Origin: Asanoa iriomotensis
Lineage (GTDB): Bacteria; Actinomycetota; Actinomycetes; Mycobacteriales; Micromonosporaceae
Assembly (NCBI RefSeq): GCF_016862515.1
Contig: NZ_BONC01000025.1
Location: forward strand, 1 to 64,000
Reading direction: 5' to 3'
DNA length: 64,000 nt
Numbering within the stretch: the stretch's first letter is position 1; each line of letters starts with the position of its first letter. The notes under the pieces are model-generated. The model was not told where the DNA came from. It was given only the letters and a program-made list of their open reading frames with translations, and made no database searches. The translations under genes and the position numbers were made by a program. Below, in pieces: positions 1 through 7,103 of this stretch.

Positions 1-409
1 GCGCACGTCGACCGAGCTGTTGGGTGACTGTTCCGAAAGTGACCAGGCGTTGTCAGCGAACGTATCGGGTCACTGGAGGATGTCGGCCTCGGCTGTCGTA
101 TGGGAGCTCGCGGTCCCGATGACCGTCGTGAACTGCCGCCGGCCTGTCCGACGGGTCCTGGAAATCAGCGGAGTCCTCCCTCTGCTGTCCGCTGGCCATT
201 GAGAACGCGAGCCTAGGCCGGCGCTGCCTGCCGAGCTTGCCCGTCCGCCGCGCGTAGCGGACACGCACGACCGGCAGGTGCTGACCCCGATACCGCGGAG
301 CGGCCGACGATCTCAAGTGACAGGCCGCGTTGCGGCCTGTTCTCGGCCTGTTACTGGCCGCCGCTGCCGATCGTTGGACCGGGAAACACCGGACGGGATC
401 GGGGTCACG
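1..409. other. gene-poor stretch of the mobile element with one hairpin
   Basis: I see no convincing gene in this stretch; the open frames on both strands are arginine/proline-rich shadows. It contains a perfect 9-bp hairpin at 320-340 (arms ACAGGCCGC and GCGGCCTGT, 3-nt loop), followed by further GGCCTGTT copies. The hairpin lies just upstream of the small gene at 410 and could be a terminator for something to its left or a leader structure. Confidence 0.4.
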
Positions 410-589
410 ATGAGCGAGAACACCGACGACGACACCGACCGGCCAGACCCTGACCACGGTTCCGATGGTCGGACGCGGCGGCAGCCCTCCAACGCCGGGC
501 GACGCCGTGCCGAGCTACCGCCGGCGTGGCAGCGGGTCCGCGCCAACCAGGGCCGGCACCTCAACAGCCACGACCCCACCGAGCCGTAA
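410..589 (+). CDS. small charged hypothetical protein, 59 aa
   Basis: Unrecognised. The ATG at 410 gives a short, very hydrophilic protein beginning MSENTDDDTDRPD: an acidic N-terminus followed by an Arg-rich middle (RTRRQPSNAGRRRAELPPAW) and a His/Asn/Pro tail. There is no membrane segment, cysteine or known motif. An in-frame GTG/ATG further upstream would extend it to 103 aa, but the upstream part has shadow-like composition. The start lies inside a 14-base sequence (397-410) that recurs at 879-892. A CGCG-rich inverted repeat follows the stop. Short hydrophilic proteins of this kind are common in actinomycete integrative elements, but the assignment is weak. Confidence 0.4.
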   Translation: MSENTDDDTDRPDPDHGSDGRTRRQPSNAGRRRAELPPAWQRVRANQGRHLNSHDPTEP

Positions 590-886
590 CCGCGCTCGCG
601 GTCAGGCGAGGTGATATCGGGTGTAGGCCGAGCCGCCGGATCGACGCGCGGGGCCGGGCAACCCAACAGCCCGACCGGGCAACCCAACAGGGCGCGACCG
701 GGTGCCCAGCAGTCGGCGTTGTGTGTTTCGGGGTCCGGCGCCGCGCGTCGTTGCCGAGCTGGCCGAGCGCGGCTGGTCGTCCAGGGGTTCGCGTGGGCGG
801 GTGAGGATTCGACGGGTCGGCGGGTCCGGCGCGTGCCGAGCTGGTGCCAGGCCGGACGGCAGATCGGGGAGCCGGACAGATCGGGG
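590..886. repeat. intergenic region with short direct repeats
   Basis: No gene is seen. A 16-base unit (CCGGGCAACCCAACAG) occurs at 654-669 and again at 675-690, a 21-base period, with a degraded third copy at 698-712. The 14-base GATCGGGGTCACGA of 397-410 is repeated at 879-892. Iteron-like repeats near a replication-relaxation gene could be protein-binding sites, but the function is unproven. Confidence 0.5.
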
Positions 887-1798
887 TCACGAGGTAGGTG
901 GCGTGCGCGTGCCGAGTAGGTCGGCAGCTCCTTGATACGGGACTTCAGTGAGGCGCAGCCGCCCGCCGGGACGGCCTAGTAGCCACCACACCGCCTCGGC
1001 CGGGTTCAGGCCGCGTGCGGTGATGAGGTCGGCGGCGGTGGTCGCCACGATGGCGTTGAGCGTGCCGTCGATGTCGGCGAGGAGGTTGTGGAGGTTCATC
1101 TCGCGTCGGGTGGTGGGGAGCCAGAACAGGACGGGCCACCGCCAGTTGACGTAGCGGGTCAGGGTTTCGTAGCTGGCGATCTTTTCGGCGAGGACGGTGA
1201 GGCTTTCACCGCCGCGGTCGTACTCGAGGAAGAACGGCACCGTCATGCCGGCGTCGGTGAAGACGCCGTGCCCGTCTGGGCGTGGCAGCCGGGATTCCAG
1301 CACGACTCTGACGTCGGCGTTTGCGAAGGAGTACGCGCCTCGGGTTTGGAACGCTGATTCCGGCCACCATCGGTCGAGGCTGGCACCGTCATGGAGGCGT
1401 TCGTAGGCGGCCAGTGCGGTGAAGAATCCGTTGACGCCGAGCAGGTGCGGAAGGCGGGCGCGTGAGGTGAGTCGGTGCAGCCGCCGCCGGGCTTCGCTGC
1501 GCCTCGGCAGGGGGTCGGTGCGTTGCGAGGCGATGACTTCGACGCCGAGCTGGTCCAGGACGTAGTGGTAGGGGAACGTGCCGCCGGTGGGGCGTTGCGG
1601 CCGGAACCGGGTCACGGCTCCGAGGCGGGTCAGCCGCAGCAACCGGCGTTGGCCGTAGTCGCGTGAGGGGAACAGTGCGATGGTGATCTGTTGGGTGGTC
1701 AGCAGGCCGTGGTCGTAGAGCCAGTCCAGTAGGCGTAGGTCCCGGTTGGTCAGGGATGCTTGTGCCCGTAGGAGTCGGGCGTCGTCTCGGCTAGTCAT
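887..1798 (-). CDS. replication-relaxation family protein
   Basis: A 303-aa protein resembling the replication-relaxation family of actinobacterial plasmids and integrative conjugative elements, thought to act in plasmid-type DNA replication or relaxation at the origin. The N-terminus (residues about 10-70) reads as a winged helix: LTNRDLRLLDWLYDHGLLTT followed by QITIALFPS and a Leu-Arg-rich recognition stretch. The central and C-terminal parts carry the family's FFLEYDRGGES segment (about residue 190) and a WPVLFWLPT strand. I start at the second ATG (1798) because GGGAGG sits 7 nt before it and only 1 nt before the first ATG at 1804. Its start overlaps the stop of the 82-aa gene at 1791-2039, suggesting translational coupling. 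It is the best single marker that this part of the window is mobile. Confidence 0.8.
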   Translation of the reverse strand: MTSRDDARLLRAQASLTNRDLRLLDWLYDHGLLTTQQITIALFPSRDYGQRRLLRLTRLGAVTRFRPQRPTGGTFPYHYVLDQLGVEVIASQRTDPLPRRSEARRRLHRLTSRARLPHLLGVNGFFTALAAYERLHDGASLDRWWPESAFQTRGAYSFANADVRVVLESRLPRPDGHGVFTDAGMTVPFFLEYDRGGESLTVLAEKIASYETLTRYVNWRWPVLFWLPTTRREMNLHNLLADIDGTLNAIVATTAADLITARGLNPAEAVWWLLGRPGGRLRLTEVPYQGAADLLGTRTPPTS

Positions 1799-2039
1799 AG
1801 GCATACCTCCCTAGATAAATACGTTCTCGGGGAGACTCACAAAGTAGAGAGTCTTTCTGGACAATCTTGCGAGCGGTGTTGGGTAGGTTGACCAGCGCTG
1901 TTAGGCGTTGGCGGGGGTCCGTGTGGGGGTCCGGATCAAGGCGGACACCCACGCGGCCACCCGTACGGACCCTCGGACGGACAGCCACACCGCCGAGGTA
2001 GGACGGCCGGTGTGGGAACAGAGTTGGATTCGCGTGCAT
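1791..2039 (-). CDS. small hypothetical protein coupled to replication-relaxation gene
   Basis: An unrecognised 82-aa basic protein starting MHANPTLFPHRPSY, rich in Arg and Val in the first half (VAVRPRVRTGGRVGVRLD) and ending with ESPRERIYLGRYAYD. AAGGAG lies 8 nt upstream of the ATG, which is why I use this start rather than the longer 107-aa frame. The stop overlaps the start of the replication-relaxation gene by 8 nt, so the two are probably one translational unit. There is no membrane segment or cysteine motif. It may be an accessory or DNA-binding factor, which is only inference from charge and context. Confidence 0.55.
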   Translation of the reverse strand: MHANPTLFPHRPSYLGGVAVRPRVRTGGRVGVRLDPDPHTDPRQRLTALVNLPNTARKIVQKDSLLCESPRERIYLGRYAYD

Positions 2040-2366
2040 GACAGGAACTCCTTCACGGGATGTGGGAGCAGCTCGCCGCGTTGATCGCGGCGAGCAGCGG
2101 GCAGGGGCCGACACTGTTTGGTCGTTCCGCTATGGAGTTGTCAACAGACAGGCGCACACGGCGAAAACCCGGGCATCGGAAGCAGCACAGACAGAGAAGG
2201 GGGTGCGGAAAGCCGCCCTGACAGACAAGGCGACGGGGCATGGAGAGCCGCCGGACAGTGGAGGCGACGCGATGCGAGCGGGTGAGCAAAGTCGACGGTT
2301 CAGCGTCGCAGCGACCCGTGTTCGGGGTGCTCCGCTGACGCAGCCCACACTGCGGGGCCGCTCACA
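2040..2366. other. gene-poor stretch of element
   Basis: No supported gene; the open frames here are mutual shadows. A TTGACA hexamer on the minus strand (complement of 2139-2144) could be the -35 of the promoter for the 82-aa and replication-relaxation genes; no clear -10 was seen. Confidence 0.3.
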
Positions 2367-2678
2367 GTGACGCGGTGTCCGTCGCCGACCTGCCACAAGG
2401 GCTCGGTGTGCACCCATACGGACGCCTGGTGCGCCATGCGAACGACGCGGCAGGCCCGCGATCTGAAGGGGCGTCGCCGCCGACCGGCCATCACGGCGGG
2501 TGGGCACCCATACGACACTGATCCAACAGACCCACGAACCCTGTGCGAACGCGCAAGGTCTAACCGGGGTGAAACAAACAGCCCCAACAGCATACGCGCA
2601 ACCGAGAAGATCACGAATCGAATATTGGGCATCGAGCCGCCGCCCGAGGAGACCCTCGACCCGCAACCGGGCGCTTAA
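2367..2678 (+). CDS. doubtful Cys/His-containing small protein
   Basis: A possible 103-aa protein from a GTG. Its N-terminus has a zinc-ribbon-like spacing, CPSPTCHKGSVCTHTDAWC, then an Arg-rich stretch and an acidic/proline tail (GIEPPPEETLDPQPGA). The composition is more protein-like than the competing frames, but no ribosome binding site is visible and an opposite-strand frame covers the same region. Treat it as a candidate only. Confidence 0.25.
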   Translation: MTRCPSPTCHKGSVCTHTDAWCAMRTTRQARDLKGRRRRPAITAGGHPYDTDPTDPRTLCERARSNRGETNSPNSIRATEKITNRILGIEPPPEETLDPQPGA

Positions 2679-2921
2679 GCCGTGCCGGGCAGCCGCCACG
2701 TCATACCTAACACTCTGACACTCGGGCCCGCCTGTGGCGACACCCCCCGATCAACGGGCGTCCGGCACCGACTACGGGTCCGCCGACTCCGTCGCCGCGA
2801 CTGACGCCGGTCATGCAGACCGAGGGCGTGGCCGGGTTGAGACTTCGGCGTGCCGTCGCAGACCTCCGCTGGCCTATGGGGCCGTCTGCCGTCCGTGTGT
2901 GCAAATGGTGACGGGTGGCGA

Positions 2922-2950
2922 TTGACAAACTTGTATAGGTTTACGCGTCG
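2922..2950 (+). promoter_or_regulatory. possible promoter/operator of the Tat cassette
   Basis: TTGACA at 2922-2927 is a perfect sigma-70-type -35 hexamer, followed by ACTTGTATAGGT (2930-2941), an imperfect inverted repeat that could be a regulator site. A good -10 at standard spacing is not evident. The cassette's first start codon is about 80 nt downstream, and nothing else in the region would use this promoter. Confidence 0.35.
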
Positions 2951-3028
2951 TGACAGGCTCGCTACCGCCTAGGCATTGGAGTTGCTGCGACTGCACGTCA
3001 CTCAACGCAACCAACTAATGGGGTGCCA

Positions 3029-3340
3029 ATGTCCGAAGATCCAGCTTTGCAGGCAGGTCCGACTGGAGAGCGGCCGATCAAGAAGGAAACGAGCCGACGT
3101 CGCTTCCTGCGCTACTTAATGGCTGGCCTAGCGGTTGCGATCCCATCGTCCAAGGTTCTTTGGGATACAGAGCCTGCTAAGGCAGACCCTCCTCACAACC
3201 ATTGCGGATTCTGCTACACCTACCTCAGGTACACCGGGCACTCGTGCCAACACGGACGAATGATCGGCTACTACGATGTGTACTGCAGCGTCTGCGGGTA
3301 CTATTGTCGGACGTTCACAGTCGACGAGGGTCCCTGCTAA
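3029..3340 (+). CDS. Tat-exported cysteine-rich small protein
   Basis: A 103-aa preprotein. Residues 22-28 (SRRRFLR) match the twin-arginine consensus S-R-R-x-F-L, followed by a hydrophobic helix (YLMAGLAVAIPS) and a plausible cleavage region near residue 52 (AKAD). The mature part is about 50 aa with seven cysteines (59, 62, 73, 86, 89, 93, 103) and many Tyr/His/Gly, arranged as CGFC, then C, then CSVCGYYC, then a C-terminal Cys. This recalls, without proving, the disulfide-rich light chain of methylamine dehydrogenase, which is also Tat-exported and needs MauE. An upstream GTG (3023) is also possible, but the ATG at 3029 is more natural. Codon 30 is TTA (3116-3118). The gene is clearly AT-richer than its neighbours. 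It is followed after 20 nt, with a GGAG site, by the 147-aa gene. Confidence 0.8.
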   Translation: MSEDPALQAGPTGERPIKKETSRRRFLRYLMAGLAVAIPSSKVLWDTEPAKADPPHNHCGFCYTYLRYTGHSCQHGRMIGYYDVYCSVCGYYCRTFTVDEGPC

Positions 3341-3360
3341 GAAGAGAAGAGGAGATTCTC

Positions 3361-3804
3361 ATGCCTGGTCCGGTGCGACACGACCCTTATGGTGATCGAC
3401 TTGGCCTTGAACGCGGACGCCTGCGCCCGTACGCCGAGGTCGTCGATGAACAGCATCCAACGATGCAGGCGTTCCGAGCCGGCAAGGTCGAGCGCCAGCC
3501 CGGCCGACTCTTGCGGGACTACCTCGCCGAGTCAGGGGGTGCGTACGAATTCAACATGCCGATCGGCGAGCGTTTGAAGCAACAGATCATTGAGTTGGCC
3601 ACACTCAACGATGACGCCGAGCTGAAGGCGACGGCCACGAAGTCGCATTACGTGGTTTCACTCGAACACCTTCGCGGACTCGATCCGAACAAGACCCGCA
3701 TCGTTGTCGGCCTGAGCCTCGACTACACCCATGAAGAGGCTACGGCGCTCGGCAAGAACCAGCATGTTCCTGAGGGTGACCGCGTTTACATTGTGCCGAA
3801 ATAG
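3361..3804 (+). CDS. unknown cytosolic 147-aa protein of the Tat cassette
   Basis: A 147-aa soluble protein with no signal peptide, membrane helix or cysteine. I do not recognise a family. The N-terminal half is Arg/Pro-rich (YGDRLGLERGRLRPYAEVVDE; RQPGRLLRDYLAES), and the C-terminal half looks like a compact alpha/beta fold with a helix IGERLKQQIIELATLNDDAE and strands YVVSLEHL and TRIVVGLSL. The start is set by AGAGGAG ending 7 nt before the ATG at 3361. It lies between the exported Cys-rich peptide and the MauE-like gene with gaps of 20 and 6 nt, so it is almost certainly co-transcribed and should serve the same process, for example as a chaperone, immunity or modification factor; that role is inference. 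Confidence 0.75.
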   Translation: MPGPVRHDPYGDRLGLERGRLRPYAEVVDEQHPTMQAFRAGKVERQPGRLLRDYLAESGGAYEFNMPIGERLKQQIIELATLNDDAELKATATKSHYVVSLEHLRGLDPNKTRIVVGLSLDYTHEEATALGKNQHVPEGDRVYIVPK

Positions 3805-3810
3805 AAAAAC

Positions 3811-4347
3811 ATGCGCGCCTGGCTGCACGCGGTTATAGGTGCCTATCTCACGATCACCCTCGCTATGACGGCGATCGCGAAGGTGCGCCGACGAGCACCA
3901 GTGGCTGCATCGTGGGCATGGGAACTGCATAACCTTCTCCGACGCCCCGTTTCTCGACGCCACGTAGTCTCGTTCGTTATCTCTTTGTGCGTTTGTGAGA
4001 TCGGCTTGGCAACAGCGATCGCGCTCGATCGGCAAATCGGCGCCACTGCTGTGATCGCATGTGGAGTCTTTCTGCTCTTCGGGTTGTACCGGTTGATCGT
4101 GTTTTGGAAAACGGGCGAAAGCGCCTGCCTGTGCGCTGGCACTCGGCGCAACGTCGCGTTGTCGTGGACCGCAACGCTCGGCGCCGCGTCGGCGGATGTG
4201 GTGCTGGCCGGCCTTGCGATCGGTTGGGCACTGACGGGTCCAGGCGGCGGTTGGGTGGCGTGGCTGCCTGCCCTGGCCCTGGTGGTTCCGTTCGGGTTCT
4301 GGATCGCGACTGCGTGGATTCGATCCGCCAGGGTTGCGCTGCCGTAG
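3811..4347 (+). CDS. MauE/DoxX-like redox-associated membrane protein
   Basis: A 178-aa protein with four or five hydrophobic helices (about residues 5-22, 52-73, 77-99, 118-140, 147-170). Between helices 3 and 4 it carries TGESACLCAG (Cys106, Cys108), the C-x-C-x-G signature of MauE-like proteins; two further cysteines (60, 62) lie in helix 2. MauE is required for disulfide formation in the small subunit of methylamine dehydrogenase, and many actinobacterial homologues are annotated as redox-associated membrane proteins. Here it starts 6 nt after the 147-aa gene and is the last gene before a strong terminator at 4425. The likely job, by analogy, is oxidising the seven cysteines of the exported peptide encoded two genes upstream. 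Confidence 0.75.
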   Translation: MRAWLHAVIGAYLTITLAMTAIAKVRRRAPVAASWAWELHNLLRRPVSRRHVVSFVISLCVCEIGLATAIALDRQIGATAVIACGVFLLFGLYRLIVFWKTGESACLCAGTRRNVALSWTATLGAASADVVLAGLAIGWALTGPGGGWVAWLPALALVVPFGFWIATAWIRSARVALP

Positions 4348-4654
4348 CGTCAACGCAAGCGAAGCGAGGACAGCTCCACAGCCGTCCACTCAACAACGCC
4401 ACCCTTGGGAACGAATGTGTAGGTGGGGGCCTCCCGGAGCAATGGGAGGCCCCCGCGTTCCCGGGGCGAACCCCAACAACCCCGGGAACGGCCCTTGCCG
4501 AGGCCAAGCCTGCGGGCAAGGGTGGTGGTAGCGCGGCCCGTTGCTACCCGGGGGGCGGGGTAGGGCGGCGGGCAGGCGCTCACCCGATGGTGAACTCGGC
4601 TCCCCGGCCGCGGGAACCCGGGTCCCCCCGGGTCGCACCGGACGATCGGTCCGG
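4348..4654. other. convergent intergenic region with hairpins
   Basis: No gene. It separates the plus-strand Tat cassette from the minus-strand phosphomannomutase gene. It contains the strong hairpin listed separately at 4425-4454 and a second GC-only inverted repeat at 4616-4633 (ACCCGG / CCGGGT). The rest shows nothing I can interpret. Confidence 0.5.
4425..4454. terminator. bidirectional terminator-like hairpin
   Basis: A perfect 11-bp stem (GGGGGCCTCCC at 4425-4435 and GGGAGGCCCCC at 4444-4454) with an 8-nt loop. It lies in the convergent gap between the MauE-like gene and phosphomannomutase and has no U-tract, which is usual for actinomycete terminators. Confidence 0.7.
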
Positions 4655-6025
4655 TCAGCCAACGGCACCGCGTACGTGGGCCAAGACCTCGTCACGCAGG
4701 CGGACGACGGAAGCAGTGTCGGGTCCCTCGACGTTGAGGCGCAACATCGGTTCGGTGTTGGACGGACGCAGGTTGAACCACAACTTGCCGTAGGTGACCG
4801 TTAGACCGTCGAGCCAATCGACCTGCGCCCCGAGCGTCGCGGCATAGGTCGCGCCGACCGATCGCAGCGTCGCGGCCGGGTCCGGAACCTGCGAGTTGAT
4901 CTCGCCGGACGCAGCGTAGCGGGTGTATTCGCCCGCGAGTTCGGACAGCGGCCGGTCCTGTCCGCCGAGCGCGGCCAGGACGTGCATGGCGGCCAGCATG
5001 CCGGTGTCGGCGCGCCAGAAGTCGCGGAAGTAGTAGTGCCCGGAGTGTTCCCCGCCGAAGATCGCATCGTGGTCGGCCATGAGCTGTTTCATGAACGAGT
5101 GCCCGACCCGGCAACGCACCGGGGTACCGCCGGCCTCGGTGACGATCTCCGGGACGGCTTGCGACGTGATCACGTTGTAAACGATCGCCGCGCCGGGGTC
5201 GCGGGCCAGCTCCCGGGTCGCGATCAGACCGACGATCGCGGACGGCGGGACCGGGTCGCCGTTCTGGTCGATCAGGAAACACCGGTCCGCGTCACCGTCG
5301 AACGCCAACCCCGCGTCCGCGCCGTGTTCCACGACCGCCTTTTGCAGGTCGACCAGGTTGGCCGGGTCGATCGGGTTGGCCTCGTGGTTCGGGAACGTGC
5401 CGTCGAGGTCGAAGTACATCGGCACGATCGACAGCGGCAGCGCGGGCAGCAGGGCGTCGCCGAGCACGGCCGGGACGACGTGCCCGCCCATTCCGTTGGC
5501 CGCGTCCACGACGATCTTCAACGGGCGGATGCCGGACAGGTCCACCAGGCCCCGCAGGTGCCGGGCGTAATCGCCGAGCAGGTCCAGCTTGGACACGGTG
5601 CCCGGGGTGCCGTTGCCGGCACCGATGCCGTGTTCGATCATGGTGCGGATAGCGCGTAGCCCTGTGTCTTGTCCCACGGGGGCGGCACCGGCGCGGCAGA
5701 GCTTGATCCCGTTGTACTGGGCCGGGTTGTGGCTGGCGGTGAACACCGCACCGGGCACGCCCAGGTGTCCGGAGGCGAAGTACATCAGGTCGGTGGACCC
5801 GAGGCCCGCGTCGATGACGTTCACACCTCGGCTGGTGGCCCCCTCGGCGAATGCCGCCGCGAGCCCGGGTGAGGACGGGCGCATGTCCCGGACGGTCACG
5901 ATGGTGTCCGCGCCGGTCCACTCGGCGAACGCCGCGCCGATTTGCCGCGCCAGCCCCTCGTTGAATTGGTCCGGGACGGTGCCCCTGATGTCGTATGCCT
6001 TGATCAGCTTGCCCAGGTCCTGCAT
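4655..6025 (-). CDS. manB: phosphomannomutase/phosphoglucomutase
   Basis: A 456-aa alpha-D-phosphohexomutase that interconverts hexose 6-phosphate and 1-phosphate. All family signatures are visible: the N-terminal YDIRG (11-15), the catalytic phosphoserine loop TASHNPAQYNG (Ser98), the metal-binding DGDADR near residue 240, the sugar-binding GGEHSGHYYF, and the phosphate-binding RPSNTEP near the C-terminus. Length is normal for bacterial PMM/PGM. I start at MQDLGKLIKAYDIRG (ATG 6025); the longer frame upstream is translated shadow. It is the last gene of an operon with the GHMP kinase (28-nt gap) and radical SAM genes, so it probably consumes the sugar 1-phosphate made by that kinase or supplies its substrate. 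A housekeeping copy would be expected elsewhere, because this one lies inside a mobile element. Confidence 0.9.
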   Translation of the reverse strand: MQDLGKLIKAYDIRGTVPDQFNEGLARQIGAAFAEWTGADTIVTVRDMRPSSPGLAAAFAEGATSRGVNVIDAGLGSTDLMYFASGHLGVPGAVFTASHNPAQYNGIKLCRAGAAPVGQDTGLRAIRTMIEHGIGAGNGTPGTVSKLDLLGDYARHLRGLVDLSGIRPLKIVVDAANGMGGHVVPAVLGDALLPALPLSIVPMYFDLDGTFPNHEANPIDPANLVDLQKAVVEHGADAGLAFDGDADRCFLIDQNGDPVPPSAIVGLIATRELARDPGAAIVYNVITSQAVPEIVTEAGGTPVRCRVGHSFMKQLMADHDAIFGGEHSGHYYFRDFWRADTGMLAAMHVLAALGGQDRPLSELAGEYTRYAASGEINSQVPDPAATLRSVGATYAATLGAQVDWLDGLTVTYGKLWFNLRPSNTEPMLRLNVEGPDTASVVRLRDEVLAHVRGAVG

Positions 6026-6053
6026 CGGTGCGGAAACCCCCTTGTTTGTGGAT

Positions 6054-7103
6054 CTAGAACTCAGACGGGGGGAAAACCACCCCGTGAGACTCACTGGTAG
6101 TGAACACCATGACGCGCACGGGTAGGTCACGCAGCGTCGCCAGCACCGGCCCGATGGCATCCAACGGCACAAGCGCGAACAGGCACCCGCCGTGCCCCGA
6201 GCCGGTCAGCTTCGCCCCGTAGGCGCCGGCCGCCAGACAACGGATGACGCAGTGGTCGGTCAGGTCGGTGGAGCAGCGCACCAGGTCCCGCAGCAACGTC
6301 TGTCCCTCGTTGAGCAGCGCGCCGACCCGCCCCGGGTCCGGCATCGCCGCCCGCAACTCGCCGGTCATCTCGTCCACCAGGCCGGTAGCCGCGTCGGCGT
6401 AGGCGCGCATGCCCGGGTCACCGGACCGGAACCGGTCGCGTTTGGAGGCCAGCACCGCCCGCGTGGTGCGCCGCTGCACGGTGTCGATGAGCACCAGCGG
6501 CGTACCGAGACTGTCCGAGAGCCGCGTCACCCGGGGTTGCTCGCCCGCGTCGATACGGCAGACACCACCGTGCGTGCAGGCCAGGAAATCCATCCACCCC
6601 GCGCCCGTGCCCAACTCGCCCGCCTCCGCGTGGTAGGCCGCCCATGCCACGCTCGCGGCTTGTGGGATCACCCCGACCGCGAACCGCATCAACGCCGCCG
6701 CCGTCGCCACCGTCAACGCGGCACTACTGGACAACCCCGCGCCGACCGGCACCGACGAACGCGCCTCGATCGTCGCGCCACCCATCAGCAACGGCCACGA
6801 CTCCTTAACCACCTTCGCCGTGGCCTGCATGTAGTCCAGCCCGTCGCCGGCATAGCCGCCCAGGTCCGACAGGGCCACCGCACGCGCGGTCGGTTCGCTG
6901 TCCGGGGAGCGCAGCACCACCGGGCCGCCGTCGCCCCGAGTCACGCTCACCTGTGTGTGCAGCGGCACCGCCGCCACGACCGACGGGCCGCCGGTCATCC
7001 AGTCCAGCGACTCACCGGCCAGACACAGCCGGCCCGGCGCGCACGCCGACACCGCCGCCGACCGGACCCGCTCGCGCGTCTCGGCCATCACCGGGGCGCT
7101 CAT
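6054..7103 (-). CDS. GHMP-family sugar kinase (galactokinase-like)
   Basis: A 349-aa GHMP kinase. Motif 1 is APGRLCLAGESLDWMTGG (residues 22-39, like the galactokinase/mevalonate kinase N-terminus but not the canonical GEHTDY of galactokinase). Motif 2, PVGAGLSSSAAL, is at 119-130 and the C-terminal motif 3 reads KLTGSGHGGCLFAL. These make an anomeric or hydroxyl kinase of a sugar or sugar-like substrate likely, but the altered substrate loop means galactose should not be assumed. The ATG at 7103 overlaps the stop of the radical SAM gene by 4 nt (ATGA), so the two are translationally coupled; phosphomannomutase follows 28 nt downstream. The three form one sugar-phosphate or sugar-conjugate module of unknown product. 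Confidence 0.85.
   Translation of the reverse strand: MSAPVMAETRERVRSAAVSACAPGRLCLAGESLDWMTGGPSVVAAVPLHTQVSVTRGDGGPVVLRSPDSEPTARAVALSDLGGYAGDGLDYMQATAKVVKESWPLLMGGATIEARSSVPVGAGLSSSAALTVATAAALMRFAVGVIPQAASVAWAAYHAEAGELGTGAGWMDFLACTHGGVCRIDAGEQPRVTRLSDSLGTPLVLIDTVQRRTTRAVLASKRDRFRSGDPGMRAYADAATGLVDEMTGELRAAMPDPGRVGALLNEGQTLLRDLVRCSTDLTDHCVIRCLAAGAYGAKLTGSGHGGCLFALVPLDAIGPVLATLRDLPVRVMVFTTSESHGVVFPPSEF

Noticed and set aside
2130-2699. 189-codon minus-strand frame in the element
   Set aside because: No ribosome site or motif, and it overlaps other equally poor frames.
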